DNA of 5,545 bases from Hyphomicrobiales bacterium (GTDB taxonomy: Bacteria > Pseudomonadota > Alphaproteobacteria > Rhizobiales > HXMU1428-3). A model generated the notes under the pieces. That model was not told where the DNA came from, did not search any database, and saw only the letters and a program-made list of their open reading frames with translations. The stretch is taken from NCBI GenBank assembly GCA_021775385.1, contig JAJFHW010000189.1:1-5545 (forward strand). Reading direction: 5' to 3'. Below are positions 1 through 5,440 of this stretch, one piece after another. The stretch's first letter is position 1, and the number at the start of each line of letters is the position of its first letter. Position numbers and translations under genes: made by a program.

Positions 1-1
1 A

Positions 2-121
2 GCTAAAACAGCGCATAAAAACGGAACGACCCTAAAACAAGAAGCACTAAATCTTGGATTTGTAACTTCAGAAGAGTTTGATGCCATCGTTCGTCCAGAA
101 GATATGATCGGCCCCAAATAA
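2..121 (+). CDS. fumC: Fumarate hydratase class II, C-terminal fragment
   Basis: This is the last 39 codons of a gene that enters from the left edge; the stop is TAA at 119-121. The translated tail includes [17 protein letters not shown] followed by [18 protein letters not shown]. It matches the conserved end of class II (FumC-type) fumarases, where a lysine/histidine-rich helix, a TLK..A..LG segment, an EEFD motif and a VRPE.M.G terminus recur. The enzyme interconverts fumarate and L-malate in the TCA cycle in the cytoplasm, as an iron-independent homotetramer. The catalytic residues lie upstream of the window and cannot be checked. The -GPK terminus fits alphaproteobacterial forms. No clear U-rich terminator follows directly; the next 110 bases are hairpin repeats. 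Family assignment is strong despite the short piece. Confidence 0.9.
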   Translation, partial: AKTAHKNGTTLKQEALNLGFVTSEEFDAIVRPEDMIGPK

Positions 122-124
122 AAC

Positions 125-180
125 TAAACAAGCGCGGTTGCCTGTGGGCAATCTAAAGCGCAATTAAACAAACACGGTTG
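125..180 (+). repeat. Direct repeat pair with hairpin, intergenic repeat family copy
   Basis: Just after the fumC stop, TAAACAAGCGCGGTTG (125-140) recurs as TAAACAAACACGGTTG (165-180), 14 of 16 bases identical and 40 bases apart. The first copy runs into a hairpin at 136-153: GGTTGCC, loop TGTG, GGCAATC, seven pairs with one G-U. It is followed by CTAAAGC, a variant of the CTGAAG trailer seen after the other copies of this family in the window. A role as a transcript-end structure for fumC is possible, but there is no T-tract. Confidence 0.6.
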
Positions 181-237
181 TTGCTTGCGGATGCTAGTGC
201 GCAACTGAAGGCACACTGAAAAGAGCAACCTGAAACG
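176..237 (+). repeat. Nested hairpin repeat element (short form)
   Basis: GGTTG (176-180) can pair with CAACC (226-230), or in another register GTTGCT (180-185) with AGCAAC (224-229). Inside lies a smaller perfect stem, TTGCG (185-189) with CGCAA (200-204). The inner hairpin carries the GCGGATGC core and is followed by CTGAAGGCACACT (205-217). The same nested plan, with the same right-hand sequence, occurs in the larger element at 5108-5237. It appears non-coding: no convincing small reading frame with a ribosome binding site was found in 122-366. Confidence 0.6.
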
Positions 238-251
238 CAACTAAAAAAGTT

Positions 252-320
252 TGGCTCAAATAAAAAAGCGTGAGGAAATCATACCCAATCACTTATGAAT
301 TTGAGCCAGCTTTATCTTTT
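252..320 (+). other. Long-loop inverted repeat upstream of the RHH gene
   Basis: TGGCTCAAAT (252-261) and ATTTGAGCCA (299-308) are a perfect 10-bp inverted repeat separated by 37 bases. A small inner GTGA/TCAC pair (270-273 with 289-292) could extend the structure. It is followed by GCTTTATCTTTT, a weak T-rich tract. It could be a poor intrinsic terminator for fumC, an operator pair for a dimeric regulator ahead of the RHH gene, or a leader structure. The long loop argues against a classical terminator. Confidence 0.35.
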
Positions 321-366
321 AAACTTGAACCCTAACCCCTCCCCGGAGTTTTTTAAAAATTAAAGA

Positions 367-594
367 ATGCAAGACATCCCCAAAAAAAGATCTCTTACCT
401 TAAAAGGACACCGCACCTCCATATCACTTGAAGACGCATTTTGGTCTGCCCTCAATGATATCGCTGGCAAACAAACCAAATCAATTTCAGAATTGGTCGA
501 ATTAATAGATGAAACAAGAGGTGAAGCGGGGCTATCCAGCACCATTCGCATTTATATTCTTCAATATTATCGAAGTCAGTTGGCTGCGGTTTAA
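367..594 (+). CDS. Ribbon-helix-helix domain protein (RHH_4 type)
   Basis: A 75-residue protein. Residues 8-19 (RSLTLKGHRTSI) fit the N-terminal beta ribbon of the Arc/MetJ fold. Residues 20-36 (SLEDAFWSALNDIAGKQ) and about 40-68, including SELVELIDETRG and LSSTIRIYILQYYR, fit the two helices. The pattern RS.TL.GHRTS.SLE..FW..L..IA followed by SLxRxxIL.YYR is characteristic of the alphaproteobacterial RHH_4 family (Pfam PF13467), and the length is normal for it. Such folds bind DNA as dimers through the ribbon; the targets of this family are not established. The start is ATG 367, with an in-frame stop at 361-363 just upstream. There is no good Shine-Dalgarno: GGAG at 345-348 is 18 bases away, too far to be a normal site. 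The 245-base gap from fumC is filled with repeats. The gene is convergent with asmA downstream. Fold confident, biological role unknown. Confidence 0.87.
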   Translation: MQDIPKKRSLTLKGHRTSISLEDAFWSALNDIAGKQTKSISELVELIDETRGEAGLSSTIRIYILQYYRSQLAAV

Positions 595-620
595 ACTAAA
601 CAAACCACGGAACTAGCAAC

Positions 621-683
621 ACAAAAAATATCTCAGCCTTTTGGACCTTAAGTTGCCCACAAGCAACCGGTCCAAGGCTGAGA
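621..683 (-). terminator. Intrinsic terminator for minus-strand transcript
   Basis: On the minus strand, TCTCAGCCTTGGACC (683-669) pairs with GGTCC AA AAGGCTGAGA (647-631): 15 pairs interrupted by a two-base bulge. The stem is followed at once by TATTTTTTGT (630-621). Strong stem plus U-tract is the intrinsic terminator pattern. On the plus strand no T-run follows, so it is directional. It lies 222 bases past the asmA stop and would end either the asmA message or an RNA from 684-900. The loop holds a copy of the intergenic hairpin repeat. Confidence 0.72.
646..668 (-). repeat. Intergenic hairpin repeat copy inside the terminator loop
   Basis: Read on the minus strand this is GGTTGCTTGTGGGCAACT followed by TAAGG. 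It closely matches 136-152 on the plus strand (GGTTGCCTGTGGGCAAT), with only two of 17 bases differing. It forms a six-pair stem: G-U, G-C, T-A, T-A, G-C, C-G. The CTTAAGG trailer corresponds to the CTGAAGG trailer of other copies. This is the only clear minus-oriented copy in the window. Confidence 0.6.
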
Positions 684-890
684 GCCACGGCGTTTTCGCG
701 GTCACAGATGGACAACGGAAGCACCACTAAAATGAATATCGTGAGAACAATAAATACAAGCTATACGAAGAAGGAGTGTTGCCCTTCTTCAGGACAACAG
801 GACATGGCGCAGCGTCAGCTAAGCCCGGCGCGTTGCGCCGCCCCCTCGCAGGCCTGCCGCAATAGCGGCAGAATAACCATGAGAGAGAGA
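684..890 (-). ncRNA. GC-rich, hairpin-dense stretch; possible structured RNA or asmA 3' UTR
   Basis: Between convergent genes the base composition changes sharply: 62 of 90 bases in 781-870 are G or C, in an otherwise AT-rich window. Several stems are visible: 854-860/865-871 (CTGCCGC with GCGGCAG), 826-831/835-840, an alternative and incompatible 806-814/831-839, and 767-774/783-790 (GAAGAAGG with CCTTCTTC). A weaker hairpin surrounds CGCGAAAACG near 694-703 on the minus strand. A minus-strand terminator follows at 621-683. I compared it mentally with tmRNA, 6S, SRP and RNase P RNA and saw none of their conserved sequences. Strand is inferred mainly from the terminator; two G-U wobbles in the 806-839 stem would favour the plus strand. 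It may equally be just the 3' UTR of asmA. Confidence 0.33.
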
Positions 891-904
891 AACAAAAAAA
901 CTAC

Positions 905-3900
905 TTACTCAATCAACGATGGTAAATCGGTTCGGTTTAAATCATCAAATTTTTCTTGTTCTTTTTTAAGTCGCGCTTTTTCTTCATTTATTCTTTTTAA
1001 TTCTTCTTCAGCCTGCCGGCGTTCTTCTGCAAGTCGCCTCGCTTCTTGCTCAAGCTTGATTTTTTGAAGACTGCGCAATTCTCTCTCTTTATGTCTCAAC
1101 GTTAGAAAACGCTCAAACTCATTCACATCCAATTGAGATTGAAACCCTGCAACAGACTGAAAATCCCCTTGAACTTTTCTCAAGACACCGGGTATCTTTC
1201 CAATCGATTTTCGCTGTTCAGGTTGAATATTCCAATTACCAACCCAGCTTAAATCAACCAGCTTTAATTCAGCTTGCAGACCAATTACTCCAGGGCGAAT
1301 ACCAAAATCTATTTGGCGTAACTTCACAGCACCATCAAGCAACTGCAATCCCAAATCAAGCGAACTAAATTTTAGTGGTTTCACCGTCTCTATAACAGAA
1401 GCTAAGTCTTCTTTTAACTGCTCGGCATCACCACTTTCAGATTGTAAAAAGCGTTCAGCCAACTGCCTTAATAAAACAGGGTTTACTTGCCGCAAAGCGC
1501 CATCACTCAGTTTTAAAAACCCCTCCCCAATTAAACTCGAAACCAATGCTTTAGGACTTGATCCAGCTCCGCTTAATGAGAGGTTAAAAGAAAATTCACC
1601 CGTACCAATACTTGCTTCTTCAGCTGCACCAATTTCTTCTAGTCGAGCTTTATCAAGTGATAAAACACCATTCAAACTATAATCTTCACCCTGTTCCCTT
1701 AAGATACCTGAAGCTTTAAAAACACCTCCAAGGCTTTTTCCTTCAATTTTCACAATCTCAATGTGATTTGGATGAACGCGCCACCTCACCTCTGCATCAG
1801 ATAAACTTAACCGATCTGAAAGTTGCAATTCACCAGTACGAATAGAAAAATCACCAAGCCCAGATACCCCAACATCTGATGTAACCGTTTTGTTAATCTT
1901 GCTAGTTCTACCAATTGAAAATGGCTGATTAGACCAAACACTTTTCAAAACATGGGTCGCCCCATCAGATTTATTGTCGCGCATCTCTAAGTTTGCAACT
2001 TGTACTCCTCGACGCTTTCCATCATTAGACGTTTGTCTTTGCAAACCACCAAGTAAAGTTTGTAAATCAAGTCGCTCGGTCGCAAGAGCCAAACGGTATC
2101 GCGGCTGACCATCTTTTTCTTCAAAAAGCCCGGTACCAATAACTTGTGTTTCCCCAATAGCAATTTTCAAATCACTTAAAGCAAAACCATTTTGAACTTT
2201 AGAAAATTGACCTCTGGCTCTAAAGGCTTGCTTCTCATTTTTTTCAGAACCATCTTTAGACTGACCAGATACCAAACGATCTACCAGGTGAGGAGCCAGA
2301 TGCCCTAAACCAAACATAGCCAAAACATCACTAGCCTTTTTACCACTGACTAAAACTTCTCCATCAGAAGTTAACTCTGTCTTCTTTAAAGAAAATTGGC
2401 CTTCATAAGATGCCGTCATCACCTCATTTGCTAGTTTTACTTGACCACGAAACCCTTTATTCGCAGTTCCGCTAGCAGTAAACGTCACTTTTGCAGGGCC
2501 AAACTTTTCATAGCCGTCACGTCTCTCAATTGAAAACGGTAAAAATTTAGAAGCAAGTAAAGCCCCGTTAGGATTTTCCATACCACCAAGAATGGTCATC
2601 ACGCCTTCGGTTGAAGAAGCCCCTTCAAGAGGGATAAAAACAGAAAAAGCCGTATCACTTCCTCCCATCTGGCCATCAAATCGGTAATGCGTATATTCAG
2701 AAGAAATCTCTCGCCGCACACCAAACCTTAAGGGATAGAAGTTTTCACTAACAACATTTGAAATCTGATAAGTCTTGTCTAAACCTGAAATACCAATGAG
2801 CTCTTTCAGTGCGACTTCACTAAGAACCTCAATGAAGAACTTATCTTCTCCATCTCTTTTACCAGTCCTATCACTAACATCAGTGGCGTCAGTGCGTCCA
2901 TTTTCATAAACTAATTTTAAACCCTGCTCACTAACACCAGATAAACTTTCAACAAAAGAGCCAGCCGCTTCATCACGCCAAACAAACCGTACATCATTCT
3001 GCACACTGTCATTGAAAATCACTTTTTGGGCAGAAAGCTCGATTGTAGTTTTTAAAGAGCTGCCGGCTTTATCCTTTGAGACCTTAGATTTTTGGCTTTG
3101 AAAAAAATCAGAAAATTTAGTTTCAAATTCCTTCAAACTAATTTGTTCCCCTAAGACATCTTCAATTCTCAAAGGACCAGAGCGCAAAGAAAGTTTCATT
3201 TCAGAGCCGCGAGCATCACTCACTTGCTTTAAATAAGACAAATCACCACGCAAAGAAGAACGCCCCAGCGCACCCTGAAGACCGTTTAAATAGAAGCTTT
3301 CTCCCTCAGAAACTATCGTTCCTGAAAGCATATATTTCCCACGCCCAAGCTTTTGATCCCCTGTATAAGAAGGAACAGCCCAGCGCATAAATTCTTGAAA
3401 CTGCAATCCACGCAAATAAAGCGAACCACTAAAAAATGCGCGATCTTCTTTTTCTGAAAAATCCCCAGAAACACTCAACCGACTGCTTCCTGCCATACGC
3501 CCCGTTAAATCTTCAATGCGAATTCGACCATCACGGCCCTTCACTTGCAAAGAAAAATCCCGTACATCTCCTTGGCCCAAATAAATTTGTGCAACCTTTG
3601 CCGTAAAATCAATACGCTCAAAAAATTTAGCTTGGTTAAGAAGTAAATCATTGAGTTTAGATAACGCAGCACCTGGTGCCACATGGAGAGAAGAACTCAA
3701 TTGCGAATTCGGAGAAACAGAAGTAGAACCGCCCCCCTCTAATGCAGAAAGGGCTGAGTTTAAATCAATCACCTGACCATTAGCTGTACCAATAAGAGCT
3801 AACTCATCTCTCCAGTTAATTTCCAGTTTCCCCCGTACAGTTTGAGGCCGGGCTAAACTACCTGTTCGAATTAAAATATCAGTGAGCTGTGCCTGAGTAG

Positions 3901-4966
3901 AAAGAACATCGAGCTTCGATGTGAAAAAGACCTTATCTCCTTTCACACCAACTTCATTTAATTTCGTTGTTTTTATTGTTGTTTTTTCAGAACTATCTTC
4001 TTTTAAAGGGTCATCATTCTTCTCAGATTCGGGCGCTTGCTTCTTCACAGATAGAGGCGTTTGTCTACCAATGCGCCCCAATTCTGCTTTTAAAGTCCCC
4101 TGAGCAAACCAGGCACCGTCCTTAGTCCCAACCTGTCCATCAAACTCAATTTGTCGATCAGATTTAGGCGTGGTCACCTTTCCTTGCACAGGAAATATCG
4201 CCTGCCTCAACTCTTTTTTCAAAGCAGAAAGCTTAGTCAACTCACCCACCGCAAGGCGAATAAAGTGAGGCGTATCTTTCGTTAAATATTTTCCATTAAA
4301 ATAAAACGGCCCCTTTAATGTAACAGCAGAAAGAACTCCATCAATATTCTGCATATCAAACGAACGCATTCTTAAAGTGTTTTTCATTTTAGTTCGTTTT
4401 TTACTCACTCCCCTTTTCACATTTGAGCGAGAGGCAGACAGCAACTGAAGAGACCCATTTTTAATCTTAACATTACGAAGAGAAATCAAATTAGGACTAA
4501 GCTGAAATCCAGAAATAGCAGCCTCTTGTACAGAAACTTTACCATCTTTCTTATTCTCAGGCGCTGGCCTGCGTTTAGCCTGCTTACCAACATCAAAAGA
4601 AGGTCGTCCGTTTTTATCAAATTGCAAAAGAAGCTTAGGACTATCAAGGGTCACAGTGCTTGCTTCTACAACACCTTTCAACAAAGGTGGCACAGCAACC
4701 CAAAGCGTCAGCTCTTTCACTTCAAGAACTGGTTTCCCGCTATTCCCACTTTCACCTATCCGCAAATTCTCTGCACTCACAAAAGGAGCTGGCAATAACC
4801 GCACATTCAACCGGCCATCAAGCTCAACCTTGCTTCCCATAATCTCGGAAAGACGCACTTCAAAATCAGCGCGATAATCATCCCAATTAATGAGCAAGGG
4901 AACCGTAAACAAAGCGGTTAAAATCAAAATCATAAAAGCTGCTATGGCAGTAAGTAGATTATTCAA
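905..4966 (-). CDS. Large AsmA-family inner-membrane/periplasmic protein
   Basis: With the start chosen here it has 1,353 residues. Residues 4-26 are a hydrophobic signal-anchor (LLTAIAAFMILILTALFTVP). Next comes the AsmA N-terminal signature: INWDDYR (26-32), GSKVELDGRL (44-53) and LLPAPFVSAENLRI (57-70). A long body rich in predicted beta strands follows, with charged linkers near 299-337 and 619-638. An AsmA-like C-terminal region lies at about 1122-1289, including SGAGSSPKAL and GEGFLKLSDGAL. Residues about 1290-1339 form a highly charged coiled coil (EQEARRLAEERRQAEEE), and the protein ends DLPSLIE. AsmA/TamB/YhdP proteins are anchored in the inner membrane and project a beta-groove rod into the periplasm; they are implicated in phospholipid transport to the outer membrane. 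The length resembles large rhizobial AsmA proteins and exceeds E. coli AsmA (617). The TTG at 4966 is preferred over the upstream TTG at 5005, which would add 13 residues, because AAGGA lies 8 bases before it. The gene appears monocistronic, with the stop TAA at 907-905. Confidence 0.9.
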   Translation of the reverse strand: MNNLLTAIAAFMILILTALFTVPLLINWDDYRADFEVRLSEIMGSKVELDGRLNVRLLPAPFVSAENLRIGESGNSGKPVLEVKELTLWVAVPPLLKGVVEASTVTLDSPKLLLQFDKNGRPSFDVGKQAKRRPAPENKKDGKVSVQEAAISGFQLSPNLISLRNVKIKNGSLQLLSASRSNVKRGVSKKRTKMKNTLRMRSFDMQNIDGVLSAVTLKGPFYFNGKYLTKDTPHFIRLAVGELTKLSALKKELRQAIFPVQGKVTTPKSDRQIEFDGQVGTKDGAWFAQGTLKAELGRIGRQTPLSVKKQAPESEKNDDPLKEDSSEKTTIKTTKLNEVGVKGDKVFFTSKLDVLSTQAQLTDILIRTGSLARPQTVRGKLEINWRDELALIGTANGQVIDLNSALSALEGGGSTSVSPNSQLSSSLHVAPGAALSKLNDLLLNQAKFFERIDFTAKVAQIYLGQGDVRDFSLQVKGRDGRIRIEDLTGRMAGSSRLSVSGDFSEKEDRAFFSGSLYLRGLQFQEFMRWAVPSYTGDQKLGRGKYMLSGTIVSEGESFYLNGLQGALGRSSLRGDLSYLKQVSDARGSEMKLSLRSGPLRIEDVLGEQISLKEFETKFSDFFQSQKSKVSKDKAGSSLKTTIELSAQKVIFNDSVQNDVRFVWRDEAAGSFVESLSGVSEQGLKLVYENGRTDATDVSDRTGKRDGEDKFFIEVLSEVALKELIGISGLDKTYQISNVVSENFYPLRFGVRREISSEYTHYRFDGQMGGSDTAFSVFIPLEGASSTEGVMTILGGMENPNGALLASKFLPFSIERRDGYEKFGPAKVTFTASGTANKGFRGQVKLANEVMTASYEGQFSLKKTELTSDGEVLVSGKKASDVLAMFGLGHLAPHLVDRLVSGQSKDGSEKNEKQAFRARGQFSKVQNGFALSDLKIAIGETQVIGTGLFEEKDGQPRYRLALATERLDLQTLLGGLQRQTSNDGKRRGVQVANLEMRDNKSDGATHVLKSVWSNQPFSIGRTSKINKTVTSDVGVSGLGDFSIRTGELQLSDRLSLSDAEVRWRVHPNHIEIVKIEGKSLGGVFKASGILREQGEDYSLNGVLSLDKARLEEIGAAEEASIGTGEFSFNLSLSGAGSSPKALVSSLIGEGFLKLSDGALRQVNPVLLRQLAERFLQSESGDAEQLKEDLASVIETVKPLKFSSLDLGLQLLDGAVKLRQIDFGIRPGVIGLQAELKLVDLSWVGNWNIQPEQRKSIGKIPGVLRKVQGDFQSVAGFQSQLDVNEFERFLTLRHKERELRSLQKIKLEQEARRLAEERRQAEEELKRINEEKARLKKEQEKFDDLNRTDLPSLIE

Positions 4967-4974
4967 GGCACTGT

Positions 4975-4979
4975 TCCTT
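4975..4979 (-). promoter_or_regulatory. Ribosome binding site that decides the asmA start
   Basis: On the minus strand AAGGA (4979-4975) precedes TTG (4966-4964) by eight bases, an ideal Shine-Dalgarno arrangement. The longer alternative, TTG at 5005-5003, has only the AT-rich GATATTTTTTAGTTA ahead of it and no purine-rich site. Starting at 4966 also places the hydrophobic anchor right after a short MNN leader, as is usual for the family. Confidence 0.65.
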
Positions 4980-5107
4980 AAAACCGGCAGGTACTTAGCA
5001 GGCAATAACTAAAAAATATCATTCAATTGAGCATAAAACGAACTGAAAACATCAACAATATTCCAATCCATCAAAATTTCTGCATTAATAATAAAACGCT
5101 ACCTGCT

Positions 5108-5237
5108 GGTTGCTTTTTGCGGATGCATAGTAGGCATCTGAAGTAAACCTTGCGGATACCAAGTGGGCATCTGAAGCAAACATTGCGGATGCCAAGTGGG
5201 CATCTGAAGCAAAGAAAAGGCAACCTGAAGGCACACT
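5108..5237 (+). repeat. Composite multi-hairpin repeat element
   Basis: An outer stem pairs 5108-5118 (GGTTGCTTTTT) with 5215-5225 (AAAAGGCAACC): eleven pairs, one of them T-G. It encloses three tandem 33-bp hairpin units (5118-5216). The right end continues TGAAGGCACACT. GCAACCTGAAGGCACACT (5220-5237) matches GCAACTGAAGGCACACT (201-217) apart from one extra C, so the elements beside fumC and beside asmA are related. It lies in the intergenic region upstream of asmA. No transposase or target duplication is seen; it resembles REP/BIME or MITE-like elements in style only. Confidence 0.7.
5118..5216 (+). repeat. Three tandem 33-bp hairpin units
   Basis: Units at 5118-5150, 5151-5183 and 5184-5216 each begin TGCGGAT and contain GGCATCTGAAG. 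Units 2 and 3 agree at 30 of 33 bases, 1 and 2 at 27, 1 and 3 at 26. Unit 3 forms GGATGCC, loop AAGTG, GGCATCT: seven pairs with a terminal G-U. Unit 1 forms six pairs. Unit 2 has one A-C mismatch in the stem. The regular period and near identity imply recent tandem duplication. Confidence 0.88.
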
Positions 5238-5331
5238 AAGATAGTATCAAAATAACAATTTACATCATTATCATCTATTTCAGTCATAAATTTGAACAAA
5301 GATCAATATTTAGAGCGTGTTGAGTAAAAAT

Positions 5332-5350
5332 GGATGCATAGTAGGCATCT
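5332..5350 (+). repeat. Solo copy of the hairpin repeat core
   Basis: GGATGCATAGTAGGCATCT here is identical over all 19 bases to the core of tandem unit 1 at 5121-5139. It forms the same six-pair stem with a seven-base loop. It lacks the TGC to its left, and the trailer is CTAAAA rather than CTGAAG. It lies about 110 bases upstream of the plus-strand frame at 5441. Confidence 0.75.
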
Positions 5351-5440
5351 AAAATTCAAAAAGTAGGTGCCGATTTTTCGAAAAAAACTTGCTGAAACAA
5401 AAAACTTAAGAAGCCGATAGATCAATATTTGAGAGCCCCA

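Larger units (their letters stand above)
5006..5440. other. Divergent AT-rich intergenic region
   Basis: This gap separates asmA (minus) from the reading frame starting at 5441 (plus), so it should carry promoters in both directions. I could not pick a -35/-10 pair with sensible spacing on either strand with confidence. It contains the composite element at 5108-5237, a single repeat at 5332-5350, an AT-rich 12-base palindrome TTTTTCGAAAAA at 5374-5385, and two copies of AGATCAATATTT (5300-5311 and 5419-5430). Nothing coding is supported. Confidence 0.6.

Noticed and set aside
268..335. A 22-codon GTG-initiated frame within the fumC-RHH gap.
   Set aside because: It is too short, has no ribosome binding site, and overlaps the inverted repeat; no similarity to a known small protein is recognised.
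600..905. tmRNA, 6S RNA, SRP RNA or RNase P RNA.
   Set aside because: I looked for the GGTTCGA T-arm, the tag-peptide frame, the SRP GGAAG/AGCA loop context and the RNase P GAGGAAAGTCC block on both strands; none was found.
708..1067. Plus-strand frame of 119 codons between the convergent genes.
   Set aside because: It overlaps the asmA 3' end antisense by 163 bases, has no ribosome binding site before its ATGs, and its later part is simply the complement of the asmA coiled-coil codons.
3921..4103. Plus-strand frame inside asmA.
   Set aside because: It is antisense to the charged, Lys/Ser/Thr-rich linker of the AsmA protein; its composition (Phe/Ser/Val) is what the complement of that linker must give.
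4526..4877. Three overlapping plus-strand frames opposite the asmA N-terminal region.
   Set aside because: All are shadows of a well-supported long gene; none has a convincing ribosome binding site or recognisable domain.
5118..5216. CRISPR array.
   Set aside because: The 33-bp units abut directly with no unique spacers, there are only three, and no cas genes are present.
5099..5299. Minus-strand frame of 66 codons encoding an 11-residue repeat (LLQMPTWHPQ type).
   Set aside because: The 33-bp period is a multiple of three, so any frame through it gives a repeat peptide. There is no ribosome binding site, the start would be TTG, and the same core occurs elsewhere outside any frame and in the opposite orientation.
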